DNA of 64,000 bases. Source: Lunularia cruciata. Lineage: Eukaryota > Streptophyta > Marchantiopsida > Lunulariales > Lunulariaceae. Below, piece after piece: positions 32,790 through 45,063 of the stretch. The stretch covers positions 29,489,493 to 29,553,492 of the forward strand of contig OX419759.1 in the NCBI GenBank assembly GCA_948567375.1. Reading direction: 5' to 3'. The notes below the pieces were generated by a model that worked only from the letters and a program-made list of their open reading frames with translations, was not told where the DNA came from and did not search any database. The position numbers and the translations under genes are program-made. Position 1 is the first letter of the stretch, and every line of letters starts with the position of its first letter.

Positions 32790-35700
32790 TATGACAACTT
32801 GGCAAATATCACTTTTGCGGTAATCATGTAAGTAAAGTTTGTTCCCATAGAGATACAATTCAGAATTGGTCAAATACAAAGTCAAACAATAACAAGTAGT
32901 TCTTGGTTTTGTCTTTAATCTCTTAGGTAGCAACTACACCTAGAAGAGAGTAACAAGCACTAACTTGTAGTCTCGTCACAACAATTTATCACTCTTAATC
33001 ACAACTCCATTAAATCTTTCCAAACAATCTTGATTGTGATGATTTAGTCTTTCCCAAAAATGGCACTTCATTGCAAAATGACTTCACCTCAGAATTGTGT
33101 TCCATCCCTCCATTGAAGGCACAACTTCCTTCATCAAAATTTCTTCACATCAACATTGCACTACACTCACAACTACAGAATACTATCAACACTACAATTC
33201 CTCTTAGATCTATCAAGGCATTGCTCCAATTGCACTTCACTCAGGATCAAACACACAGAATGAAGATCAAGGCTGTGGAATCTAACATCCAAAAAACACA
33301 CTGATTTGCACTTCAAAATTCTCCCAACACTCACAAATACACATACAATGTTGATACTCAGAATTAAGCTCAAGCAACAAGCACTAATTCACAACATTTT
33401 GCTTTATCTATTCTCAAAAATTATGAGCATTGAACAACATAACACTACAAATGCCTCCTTTAAATAGGCAGAGCACTTGATAGTTACTAACAAAAATATC
33501 TTCTCCTAAAAACTCTTCCTACATGTAGATCCAAATTGACAATGCACCTCTTCATATCTGCTTCTTCAAATCTCAAAATTGTTACTACTCCAATCCGATG
33601 TCTACTTCTTCCTCGGCTTCCAAACCTAAAGTAACCTCACATACTACTCTATCCTTGGGTTTCACAACTACTAATTCTTCTACCAATTCTAACACTTCTT
33701 CTTCCTGATTTGCAATTCCCATCATAGGTTAGCCTTTCTAATTCTTTATTCTCTAACCTACTCCTCTCCAATATCTCCAATGGTAACTCCAAAGATATAT
33801 GTACTCCTATCTCATCTACTTTGGGCTTTGCTCTTACATCCTTCCAAAGTTTATCTATCTCTAACTTAACTAAATCTAATCTAATTGTGATATTGTCTTC
33901 CACTTCCAATATCTTCTTATCTACACTAGTTTTGAGACTAATCAGCAAGGCATTCAAATCTTTATTCTTTGCATTTCTTCTCTTCATCTCTTGCACCAAC
34001 AACCTTAACTCGTGCAATCTTGTTTCTTCAATCCTCACACTGGCTTCTGTACTCAACATTGCATTCATCTTACTATGATCTCCTTCAGTGGCTCAAGCCT
34101 CATTCTTCTTTCCCGTTCTTGATCTGCCTGCCAATCTTCCCTATACATTGCTAGTTCTACCTTGAATTCAGCTTTCACCATCTCCTTCTCCTTTTAAATC
34201 ATCTTCTCTTCCAGATTACAAAGTAACTTCCTTAATCTTTCTTCCTCTCTATATCTTGTTGTAGATTCTCTTTGCCAAAGTTGCCTCTTCTCTTCTATAC
34301 TCTCCATCACTCTATCAAGCTCTTGCTCCTTCTTTGCTACTCTTGCCATAGCATGGATGATTTCTAATTGTGAATTAGCAAATTGTCATTTCAAGATTTC
34401 ATACTCAGCTATTTGTCTTTCTCTTGCTATGATATTCTGCTCTATTATTCTCTTTTTACTTCCTACTTCCTTCTTTAAATTTTCAATTACTTGGTTTTGT
34501 ACTACTGCATCTACTCATAGGACTTCCTTCTGTTCCTCTCCTTGGGTTATGATCTTCTTCAACTCCAAGTTCTCTTTGTCTAATTTCACCAACACTTGCA
34601 ACATAGTCTTTACCTTTGGACACTCCGATTGCATTTCTTTCTTCTTCTCCTCCAACTTCATTAATAAAGGCATACAATCTCCTGCAGATACTCTACTCCT
34701 TCACTATGTTTCACATTGGCTTGCGGGCTTTTCTCCTTCTTTGCTTCTTCTTTGCTTGACACTCTTCTTCTCCGCCGCAATTGCCTTATTGGAATGGATT
34801 CTTTGCTCCCCAAACTTCCACTCTCTATTTTTCTCCTTCTACTCAGCCCCGCCTCATAAATTGCCTTTCTTCTAGAGTGGACACCACTCTGAATGATCAC
34901 CCTCTTCCCCTCCTCTAGGACTTTGTCTTCTTGTCTTGGGCTATCTTCTTATGCCATCTCAAACTTTCCTTCTTCTTCTCTTGGTACCGGTTGCATCTCC
35001 ACTCCATCTTCACTATCACTACTCGCTTCACCACTCTGCAACGTGAGTTTAGGTTCTTCCTCTTTTCTCAAGTCTTTTGACTTGTACTTGACTTCCCTTT
35101 TGATTCTTTGCTTGACAACGCGATCACCACCAAGTCCTTCCTTGAGTTTACTTTTCTAGTCTTCCAAGGTCCCATTGCTGCTACTTCTTTTTCTTCTTCT
35201 TCTTGTTGACTCCTCTTCTTTGACTTTGGAGCATTCACCCCTAAATGCATGCTCTGCCCTATTTGCATATAGTACTTGTCACTACTTTTGATCTACAAAA
35301 TGTATTGCTGCTCCTCCATGTCAACATCTCTTCTTAAGTCAAGATGGAAGTGTGACACCATCTTGTGTCTTTCCACTGCGTTCAACAACTTAAGTCCCAA
35401 ATAGAAGTGGGCTGCAAACGGCACAATGTAGTGTGGAGGTGACTTGTCCCGCAAATTCCACACCATGTGTCTCATGTGCTGTAGAAGCACTTTACCCAAT
35501 TGATTGGTTCCCCTACAAACATCTTATGGAAGAACACCACTTGATGTTTCATCACATAAGTGGTTTGCTTTGGCTTGAAGATAGCCATCATTGCTCCTAC
35601 AATGCCTCTCCTCATAGGGTCCTTGTAGCTCTTGACTTTATATGCATTTTGAAGAAAAGACGTCTTGCACTTCTTGGTTTCTTCAACTATTTCTCCTTTC

Positions 35701-36577
35701 CCCAAGAATGTGGCTCCTTGCTCCTCAACCGCCTCTCTTTCGGGTACTAATCTCCAATCTGACTCTATCCATCAAGTTGGATTTCCTCTCTTACCCTTTG
35801 CCTCGGGTCCATCAAGACATTTACTCTCAATGATCTCGATCATGAAACCTAGAAAACTAAGGTACCAATTCCATGCCAAAAATGTGATCCAACGCTTGCT
35901 CAAGAGTTCAATTCTATGATCACATCTAATCTCCAAATCACATGATTTCTCATTGTGAATTCTGAGTTCTTCTTTCCACCGCCCATCTTACTCTCCTCCA
36001 CTCTGGGTTGGTGACTACTCTTCTGACCAACTCTTCTGACCAACTCCTAGACTAACTCTCCTGACTTTGTCTTGATGCACAAGCGTGTTTCTTACTACAC
36101 TCCCTTTTCCATGATCCCCCTCAAGATGACTCCTTAATACTGATGGGAAATTACTTAGTCATCTCTTTGTCTCTATCCCAAATTTACAATGGCGTGCCTC
36201 CTTTTTCTTTCTTCACTTTGAGTTTCTACCAAGAAATCACATATCTTGCATGCTCCTATCACTATCAAATCTCTCCTGCTCATAGGCCAGCCTTTTTTAT
36301 GTGTGGTACCTTCTTGAATGTCCCACCCCAAAGGATAGTTGTTACATTGTCCTCGCCTTGGGTTGAGCACCCCTGAGCCAAAGTTTCCTTACTTTGGGTT
36401 GAATGCTGACCGGAACCAATCCGAGTACTTTGTCTTCTGACACAAAGTCACTTTAACTCAGGGTTACAACCCAAAGACACCATTCTTTGCCTTCTAAAGC
36501 CATATACGTGCAATACAATTTCATTTGTATACTTCTTCTTCAACAATAAGAAAAAAAACAAAAATGTGGGTACCACA
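32790..36577 (-). mobile_element. CC unit 3, full length, inside CC unit 2, target duplication TCCTT
   Basis: The 3788-bp minus-strand unit starts TGTGGTACCCACATTTTTGT at 36577 and ends at 32790, with the end mutated to TTGTCATA. TCCTT is duplicated at 32785-32789 and 36578-36582. It interrupts the coding part of CC unit 2. The length equals that of CC unit 5 exactly, which suggests 3788 bp is close to the ancestral full length. Confidence 0.85.
33585..36165 (-). pseudogene. Coiled-coil ORF of CC unit 3
   Basis: The start codon is at about 36165. A one-base insertion right after it creates MTK-stop where other units read MTSNFP or MSSNFP. Blocks in order: VKSYKDPMRRGIVGAMMAIF and VMKHQVVFFHKMFVGEPINW (35472-35705), SPPHYIVPFAAHFYLGLKLL and VSHFHLDLRRDVD (35293-35499), a basic-acidic segment (34661-35268), a coiled coil (34000-34700) and NITIRLDLVKLEIDKLWKDV (33649-34068). 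Stop codon at 33585-33587 after EEVDIGLE. Many small lesions are present. Confidence 0.7.
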
Positions 36578-37390
36578 TCCTTGTAGGCTCTCTTGCATCT
36601 TGTCCTAAGACTAACATCCAATTGGATTCAATCTAGCAACTTGGGATTCCTCTCTTCCCCTCCTTGTTTAGACTATCCTCATAATTACTAGCTGCAATTT
36701 CTATCATGAGCGTCGGAAAACTAAGATTCTAATTCCATGCTAAGAAAGTGATCCAAAGTTGGTTCAAGACTTTGAATCAAGAAACCGTATCAACTTGTTT
36801 AATTACATGATTTCAGATCAAGGTGGCTAAAACCTATCTTCCTCCCTTGAACAACATTGTGCTTCTCTCTTCACTTTTCTTTGCACATAGAAATCCCATG
36901 ACATGGCTTGTGATTTTAACACACTCTAGACAAGTACTCAAGGGCACAGGATAGTCTTTCAATGTTGTAGACTCTCCTTGATGAAGTCTTGATTTTATAC
37001 TCTTTTGATTCACAATCATTCTTCAATCAACCCTCAATTGAGAATCACATCTTATCCATGCATTGCTCTTGTCACTTTTGAATTTATCCTCACACAAAGT
37101 AAATTTTCACATCAATTGTACCTTCTTGGCTGGTACTGCCAAAGTCAAGGTTGTTAATAATCCTTAGATCTTGTTTTTCATTCTTATGCAAAGTGTACTC
37201 ACTTAGGGTCTTCCATCCTTCCAAGTTTGATTTGAGTCTTTATCTCCTTGGATACAAAACTTCCTTAGATTGGGTTGTATCTTCGACTTTGGATCCAAAC
37301 ACACCAATTCTCTTCATCTAACCTCTTTTCCTACTTAAAATACACTTTCTATCCTAAAAATTGTTAAACAAAAATGGGTACCACAAACCA

Positions 37391-38800
37391 CTTCTTCATA
37401 AGAAAATCTTTTATCTTAGCACCATGCCATATGGCTGCTCAAGTACCTACTACAACAACACTTATCCCTACCCTTGCTGCCTTTATAGCTACCTTTGCAA
37501 TGACATCAACCTCAAGAGGAGCAAACAATTGTATACCCCTTAGAAAAATAGTGTTCACAGGGCAAGGGAATTTTGGATCATTCCTTTGGATGTTCAAGAA
37601 TGTTTATATGTCATAAAATATCATAGATAATACTGCCATGGCATGAAAAATTGGCCAATATTTCATTGGCATTGTGCAACACTAATTTAGTGGCTTAGCT
37701 CCCATTACAAGAACAAGTTATGCATTGATGCAAGCTAAAGAGCTACAAGAATACATTTTTCCAAGGCATAAGAACAACTTAAAGACAAGATAAATAGACT
37801 CTACAAAGGATACAACAAAACCATATAAGTATTTATTCAATGATTTCAATACATATTGTCAATGATCACACTAGCTCCAAATCCTACTATGACTCTCAAC
37901 TAGTTTAAGAATGTGCTACCCAAGGTTATCTAGAAGTTTCTCATCTACAACAAAGCTACTACTCTAGCTCAAGTATTTGAGGAAGCAAGATGTTGGGCTC
38001 AAGCTAATGGGTGGAACATGGCCTTATTGGAATCTTGCTCTATAATACCAAGATTCAAAGGGAATGTAATGCACAACCCTTATGCTCTTGCTCAAAAATT
38101 CGCAACCAAGTTACTTTTATGAGGAACTTTGACAATTATGCCAACTCAATATGCAATACCACAATCAATGCACATGTATGATCACATGGTTGTAGTAATT
38201 CCCACATCTCCTACAATTACTCCTATACTCTTCCAACTCTACAAGAATTGACCACTCCCATAACTACTAATGTTCTTGTAGCAAAGACCAAGATGGAGGA
38301 CATCTTGGTAAAGTTAGAATGATTAAAGAATCTTCTCTTATAGCACAATGGCCTCAATAGAGCAACCTAGTAAACTCTACTGCACTACTACATGGGGAAA
38401 GATTTCATATACATGTTGTTTGGGACAAGGGCACATAAATGCTCAATGTATCATCCCAAAAATTCCCAATTATTGTTTATATTGTGGAAAGTACAAACAT
38501 ATTATGGCAGACTATAGAACACTCAAGAGACACCAAGAGCCTTAAGAAGAAAGAGCACATGGTGTGGATGTTGTTTTGTAGTATAAAAACGTCAACAAGA
38601 ACTTGCAAGATCCACCTTTCTAAGGAGAAAGAGGAAATAGAAGAAGCAAAGGACCTCCTAAATCCAATATATGTTGTCATATTTGTAAGAAGAATTATGA
38701 TGCAAACCAATACCCCAACAAGCTGGCTCTTTGTGCATTCTACTTTGAAGCCCATACCATGGTGCAATGCCAAACTTCCAAAACTTTATTACTTAGGCTA
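37391..38800 (+). pseudogene. Gypsy gag remnant with several zinc knuckles
   Basis: The first stretch (37374-37616) reads HMAAQVPTTTTLIPTLAAFI and VFTGQGNFGSFLWMFKNV, a gag capsid-like beginning. Farther on, 38348-38545 has two knuckle-like motifs: CTTTWGKISYTC with GHINAQC, then CLYCGKYKHIMADY (CX2CX4HX4C with the last Cys now Tyr). At about 38665-38775 two more Cys-rich motifs follow in another frame (CHICKKNYDANQY and CAFYFEAHTMVQC). It is broken by stops throughout. The remainder of this gypsy element may be the 49.1-49.7 kb piece. Confidence 0.6.
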
Positions 38801-39369
38801 GGGTTTTGCGTGTTGTTGTACTATTCCTTTCTCTCTCTAGGAACACATAGGGTGCTTATCCATGGAGACTATAGATCAAAGGCTAGAGGTAAACCGTAAC
38901 TACTTGATTGAACATGCGTGTTACCCAATTGCTGTCGCGGGGATTGTAAGGTCTTGAGATTGCGCCGAGCACCTGGCTGCATGTGCTTAGGCTGTCTTGT
39001 TTGTCATAGAATTGGCAGTTCTTCTGTAGTTTGGCACTGGTTCTGTTCTCTAGATTTATGACAACAACTTCTCTTGGGAGATTGTCTATCACTATTTTGG
39101 GTGATAATCCTCGTCAATGAATACTTGCATAGGCTTTAGGTTAAATTTTCCTGCTTGTTCTTTGGCTACTATTTCTGATCTATCATTCTAGATTCTTTTC
39201 TTAGTATGTCATTCTTAGGTGGGTGGGGTTTTTGCTATGACAATCAAGCTTGGCCCAAAGCACAGATTTGATGGGATTTGTGGACTAGTCTATAGGTCAT
39301 GCAACCAATTCTACCCCAAGATTTTTTCCAAAGACCTGACTCACTTACATGGACCGGACTGAGTGCCAA
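38801..39369 (+). other. Undefined remnant after gag
   Basis: No clear motif is visible. The plus strand may still encode decayed gypsy sequence, but every frame is interrupted. Confidence 0.4.
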
Positions 39370-41886
39370 AGTTTCATTCTTTTCTTATCATTGTTTGCTT
39401 ATCTTTTTACTTACACATTCATTCACAAGGAATGTCACTTCCATCACCGTATTGAGTTCTCCAAAAAGTCATAAATTCTTTAGGATGATCAAAACTTAGA
39501 CTATATAGTTTTGCATCAAGCACATTGTCTAATCAAGCATATATAGAACAATAAACATCCAGGTCCTAACTCCTATCCCTTACAACATTTAGCTTCCGGT
39601 TTCCAGGTCTTTGCATGATGCCCCAAGATTGCTGCTTGGCAGATCCTCTTTGGTGATTCTCCCCTCTTGTCACTACAAATTTTGTCCTGTCGTCACCTTT
39701 GGCATTTCTCTCCTCACTCTCTTGCCATGCTCAGCTAGCAGATTTCTCTTGAAAACCTCCTTCCTCTCTTGTCACCTCCTCAGCATAGCATTCTCTCCAA
39801 ACATCTCATGAATCCTAATGTCTCTCTTGATCTTGTCACAATCTCCAGTCCAAATTCCTGCTCAAATTTCTCCTTCTTCCCGTCCTCCTATCATAGTCCA
39901 AGTCCCTCAATATTTTCCTCCTTAGTAGCACTTTGGCACATTCAAAATCCCTCACACTCCCCTATGTTCCTTAGCAAGATTTCTTCCATGTCAACTCTTC
40001 AGCAAATCCTACATCTTCCTACAAAAATCCTTCTTTTGCTCCCAAGCTTTTCTCCTTTCTGACTTTCCAACCTCATCCTTTGAAGATCTGTCTACCTTTC
40101 ACTGATCCCTGTCACATACCAAAGCAGAAGCCAACCTTTGAAAAATCCTTTCTCTCTCAAATGTTCCTCCACTATTCCTCTCTTTCTGTTCAGACCTTCA
40201 CTCTTCAAAATTTTGCATTGTCCTTTGAGAGAACTCTCTCCCTTCACTGCCCCTGCTCTCTCAATCCTCTTGAAGCATGACTTTCTTAGTTTAGACCAGT
40301 TCAGCCTTTTCTCTCATGAAGCATAACTTTTCCCCAGCTCAATCTAGTTCAACTTTTTCTCTCTCAAAGACTCTTCCCTGCAGCCTTTCTCCAAACCTCT
40401 TTTGGTTCCCTATTCTTCTGCCCAAAGCCTGCTCTCTCAAAGTTATCCTTCTCTTCCACTCTCACTGCATGCACACTCATATTTCAAAATCCTTCTCCTA
40501 CTCTCTAGCCAAAGCTATCTCAAATTTTTTCCTAATTCTCCTGGTCCTGTCACAATTCTTAGCTCTCTTGAAACCCTTCTTTTCTTCTCCTGTCCTCCTA
40601 TCACTTACTTGTCACACCAAAACTAAAAACCTCTCTCCTTCCTACTCCTATCTAGTGCTAGGCAAACCTAGTTCAAAACTCCTCATGTCACCTATTACTA
40701 CTTAGGGAAAAGCAAAACCCTTCAAAAATCTCCCTTTATCTCTCATTGCTCAGGGTAAAAGCCCTTGAAGATCCTCCTCTCTCCTCAGCAGGGCAACTCC
40801 AAACCTTCACTCTAATTCCTCTCACTGCTCAGGGCAAAATCCTTTGAAAATCTCCTTTCACCTCTCATTGCTAAGGGCAAAAGCCGTCAAAGATCCTCCT
40901 CTCTCCTCAATAGGCCAACTCTCCAAAACTTCACTCCAATTCCTGTCCAACCAGAGGAACCCTAACTCAAAATTCTTTTCTCTCCTCCTGTCACTTAGCA
41001 AGCTAAAACAAACGCTCAAGAATTTCTCCTTCTCTCTTGCACTCCTGTCCAAGCCAAAGCAAAACCCAACTCAAAATTCTTTTCTCTCCTCTTATCACTC
41101 AGCAAGCTGAGCCAAATCCCTCAAGGATTTTTCCTTAAGCCATGTCCACTCAAAACCCTTACTGATTCTCCCTCTTAGCCAAGGCCTCCAGATGCATTTT
41201 CAACTCTTTCCTTGGTCCTATCACTGCCCAAAGGACTCTCAAAGCATTTCTCTCCACCTTTCTTTGGTCTTGTCACTACCAAAAGGCCTCTTGAAGCATT
41301 TCTCTCTTCTTTCTCTGTCTTGTCACAGACCAGGCCAACAAAACCCTTGAAAAACCTTCTCTTTTTCTCTTGTCCTGTCACAAGCCATGACAAGCCCTTC
41401 AAAATTTTTCCCTTCACTCTCTTCCTACAATTCAAATCAAGTCAAACCCTCCCAACATTTCTATCCTTGCTCCTGCACAGCCAACCCTCGAAAATTTCCC
41501 CTTCCTTCCTGTCTTCTCACAAGCCATAACACAAGCAAAACCTTTGAAAAATCCTACTTAATGTCCTACTATCTAGGCCAATATCTCAAAGCTCATCTCC
41601 TTCCCTCTGTCCTCTCTCACAGACCAAGGCAAAAGCAAATCCTTTGAAATTTTTCCTACTCAATGTCTTGCTATCTTGGCCAATCTCTTGAAGCTCATCT
41701 CCTTCTCTTTGTCCTCCGTCACATACCAAGGCAAAAGCAAATCCTTCAAAAAATTTCCTACTCAATGTCCTATTATCTAGGTCAACCTCTTGAAGCCATC
41801 TCCTTCCCTCTATCATCTATCACAAACCAAGGCAAAAGCAAATCCTTCAAAAAATTTCCTACTCAATGTCATGCTATCTAGGCCAA
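39370..41886 (+). repeat. Pyrimidine-rich degenerate tandem repeat tract
   Basis: About 2.5 kb very rich in C and T on the plus strand. Recurring phrases such as TCTCCTGTCAC, CAAAACC and CCTTGAAA are spaced at several tens of bases up to about 100. The open frames it produces (Ser/Leu/Pro/Phe-rich) are by-products of the composition. Repeats become regular toward the right (41550-41886). With CC unit 4 removed, the tract continues at 43794-44115. Confidence 0.65.
41550..41886 (+). repeat. Tandem repeat, about 100 bp, four copies
   Basis: Copies begin near 41560, 41657, 41758 and 41858 with CTCAATGTCYTRYTATCT-type sequence and include CTCATCTCCTTCYCT and CAAGGCAAAAGCAAATCC. The last copy is split by CC unit 4 after GGCCAA and resumes at 43799 with CCTCTTCAAGCC. 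Confidence 0.8.
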
Positions 41887-43793
41887 TGTGACAACCCGGC
41901 AAATATCACTTTTGCGGTAATCGGGTAAGTAAAGTTCATTCCCATAGAGATACAAGTCAAAAATATCCAAATACAAAGTCAAACAATAACATGTAGTTCT
42001 TCTTGGTTGCATCTTTAATCTCTTAGGTAGAAACCACACCCAGAAGAGAGTAACAAGCACTGACTCGCAGTCTTGTCACAAATTAACACTCCTTAATCAC
42101 AACTCCTTCAATTCTTTCCAAACAATCTTGATTGTGATGATTCAGGCTCTCCCAAGAATGGCACTTCATTGCAAAACGACTTTGCCTCAGAATTATGTTC
42201 CACTCCTCCACTAAAGGCACAACTTCCTTGATCAAAATTGCTTCACATCAACTTCGCATTGCACTCACAAATGCAGAATACTACCAACACTACAATTCCT
42301 CTTAGATCTTTCAAGGCATTGCTCCGATTGCACTTCACTCAGGATCAAACACACAGAATGAAGATCAAGGTTGTGGAATCCAACATCCAACAAACACACT
42401 GACTTGCACTTTGATTTTCTCCAAACACTCACAAACACAATTGCAAAGTTGATACTCGGAATCAAGCTCAAGCGACGAGCACTGCTTCACAGCACTTTGC
42501 TTTATCTATTCTCAAAAATTATGAGCACTGAACAACATTTGACTGCGAATGCCACTCTTAAGTAGTGAAACAATCAATAGTTCTAACAACAATACCGTTC
42601 TACAACAACTGTTCTAACCTGCAGATCCAAAATGACAATGCACCTCTTCATATCTGCCTCTTCAAATCTCAAATCGGTTACTAATCCGATCCGATGTCTA
42701 CTTCTTCTTCGGCTTTCAAACCCGAACCCAAAGTAATCTTACTTCCTACTACTCTTTCCTCAGGTTTCACAACTCCTAATTCCTCCACTAATTCTAACAT
42801 TTCTCCTTCCTGATATGAAATTCCTATCAAAGTTAAGCCTTCTAAATCTCTATCTCCTGACCCACTCTTCTCTAAAGTGTCAAATGTCAAATCCGAAGAC
42901 ACCTACACTCCTATCTCTCTTACTTTGGGTCTAACTATTCTCAATTCTTTTGCTAATTCTACTATATCGTCATCAAGAATTCTAATTGAAAGCATGAATA
43001 CACTATCTACACCTTTGATTTGTAACACACTTTCCCCTAATCACTCATGTTACTGACCCAAAGACACTTATTGTCGGATCCTGCACTTCGGGTTTATTCA
43101 CTATTGTTATTGCTCTTCTAATTTTCTTCTATCTTCAATCAGAATTGAAATTGAAGTCATGGGTATCTTAACTATCTTCTTTCCCTACTCTAATTTCCTT
43201 TGATCCCTTTGGCAAAACTCCCGAATCAACTTCACTGCACTCCGAGGTCCGGCTACCTCTGATTTAGTCATCTTCATCTTGAGGCAAAGTCTTTAGACCC
43301 GAAGTCATGTAAACCCAAAGTCCAAAGTATGAAATCCAAAGTCACATTGACCCGAAGACACTTTGACCCGAAGTACATCTACTCCAAAAACTTCAAATGT
43401 TTGTTACTTCTTCTACAGACCTCCAAACTTTACGGTTTTGATGGCAAAGGAAAGCCCTGAACAAGACGCTTCCAGCGAAATATAATACGCTTGATTTGGA
43501 GTTGTAGTCATTGAGATTTGCCCCCCGCAAGAATCCTGACCTGCAACTTCTATTTCTCCTTCGGGTTTGCCCTCCTTAACGTCTGATTCGAGTTTTTCCC
43601 TCCTCTGACACGAAGTTAGCTTCTTCGGGTTTGATCCAAACCAAGCCTTTCTTCCTCTTACAAGAAATTGACTTCCTCGGGTCTGATCAAATCACAAGTT
43701 TGCACTCATTTCTTCTCCATTTGCTTTCAATTTGGTTTCAGTAGTGCATTTCTTCTTCTAAACTCGTCCAAAATGAAAAATGTGGGTACCACA
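41887..43793 (-). mobile_element. CC unit 4, internally deleted, target duplication GCCAA
   Basis: The 1907-bp minus-strand unit starts TGTGGTACCCACATTTTTCA at 43793 and ends CCGGGTTGTCACA at 41887. GCCAA is duplicated at 41882-41886 and 43794-43798. Most of the ORF is missing: only the C-terminal block with DTLEKSGSGDRDLEGL and EEVDIGSD remains (about 42681-42902). The 5' region carries a cluster of ACCCRAAGT motifs (43283-43375). Its first 150 bp match CC unit 9 better than CC units 1, 3 or 8, so at least two 5' variants exist. Confidence 0.85.
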
Positions 43794-43798
43794 GCCAA

Positions 43799-44115
43799 CC
43801 TCTTCAAGCCATCTCCTTCCCTATGTCCTCTGTCACAGACCAAGGCACAAGCAAACCTTTGAAAATACTCTCCTACACTTCCCTCCTCATGTCACAAACC
43901 AAGGCACTCGCAAACTTCAAAAGTACTCCTCCCTCTATTTCACAATCCAAGACCTAATCCTTCAAAAATTCCCCTCAGCTCCTCATTCTTCATCCAGTCC
44001 ATTTCAAGGCACGAGCAAACTTCAAAAATACTCCTCCCTCTATTTCACATTCCAAGACCTAATCCTTCAAAAATTCCCCTCATCTCCTCATTCTTCATCC
44101 AGTCCAATTCAAGGG
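43799..44115 (+). repeat. Continuation of tandem repeats, with a 105-bp duplication
   Basis: After the split ~100-bp repeat resumes, a near-identical pair of about 105-bp units begins at 43910 and 44014 (GCAAACTTCAAAARTACTCC). Both include CCTAATCCTTCAAAAATTCC and CTCATTCTTCATCCAGTCC. Confidence 0.75.
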
Positions 44116-45063
44116 ACCGGTAAATTGTAAAGTTTTGTAGCCTAATCCAACCCTATTTCCTAGATGTGGATCAATTCTTGAGTTAGGCTAACTTGTGAGC
44201 TCTATAGACCTAGGTATATCTGATCCAAGACCCTTATTTCTCTATTTCAAGAATCCAAATGAAACCTTTGCATAGAGGTGAAAACCCTAACCAACAACAA
44301 GACTGAAATTTTCATAAAATGACTCAAACCACAACTTTGGGAGTGACCAAAACTCCAAACCTGATCATTAGCTCTTTTCCAACACCTTACATCTCAAAAG
44401 CTTCAACTTTAATGAATCAGATCTGATTTGAGATTGATCCAAAACCAAAATTTCTTATGCTCCAATCTATAAAAACTTTATCTACTCTCCAACCCCACCT
44501 ACATATCATGAAACTTTTTCAAGAAGCTCTCCCAATTTCCTACTTTGTGCTCTTGGGTATGAATTCTACCCCCCTTGACTCAATTGATGATATCCTTCTC
44601 AAAATCTACTTGAATTGTCTGATTTTAGTCTCCAAATTGTAGCCTTTCAGCTCCTCTCTCCAACCGTGGCCTCCACTCCTCAAATACCCTCCCCAAATTC
44701 CCTCAATGGTTGAAAACTCTAGACTCCTTCTCTTGAGACACAATCTCTTGTAAATTTGTCCTTTAGTTTCTTCACTTTTTGACAAATAGACCCCACAACT
44801 CCATCTTAAAGCTTATGAGCAAAAATTCAAGCATTCACCAACTATAGAAGCACATAGATTGTCAAGCCCCAGACATGTTCATAAGTAAGCACCAGAAGGA
44901 CAATAGGATCCGGGTTTCCTATTACCAACTCCATGAATGCTACCCTAAAATGTACCACCATCCAGTCTTGTAAGCCGTCATGGTGTAAAATCTGAAGCTC
45001 AATGAGAAAAGGATTTGGGAGTGGTAGATCAGGAGCATGGGACATCTCATGCTCAAACACAAC
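44116..45063. other. Gene-free stretch left of CC unit 5
   Basis: No coding frame or element boundary was recognised. Composition is AT-rich with C/T-rich patches, probably decayed LTR sequence of the host gypsy element. Confidence 0.4.

Larger units (their letters stand above)
30104..37385 (-). mobile_element. CC unit 2, interrupted by CC unit 3, target duplication AACCA
   Basis: Minus-strand unit. Start: TGTGGTACCCATTTTTGTTT, at 37385. End: ...TGTCACA, at 30104. AACCA is duplicated at 30099-30103 and 37386-37390. Removing CC unit 3 with one copy of its duplication leaves about 3.49 kb, close to a full unit. It is more diverged than the others: the 3' end reads TTGGATTGTCACA rather than CCGGGTTGTCACA. 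It inserted between the leader-like sequence at 29328-30098 and the gag remnant at 37391. Confidence 0.8.

Noticed and set aside
34357-34875. Open frame of 172 codons on the plus strand, rich in Phe, Ser and Leu
   Set aside because: It is the antisense of the coiled-coil ORF of CC unit 3. The minus strand carries the conserved blocks and is interrupted in the same places as other copies.
40316-41529. Long Ser/Pro/Leu/Phe-rich frames that look like signal or membrane proteins
   Set aside because: They come from the pyrimidine-rich repeat tract; frames shift freely among repeats and no protein family is recognisable.
41550-44115. Tandem ~100-bp repeats as a CRISPR array or centromeric satellite
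   Set aside because: There are no short identical repeats with unique spacers, and only a few copies are present, within a composition-biased tract of a retroelement.
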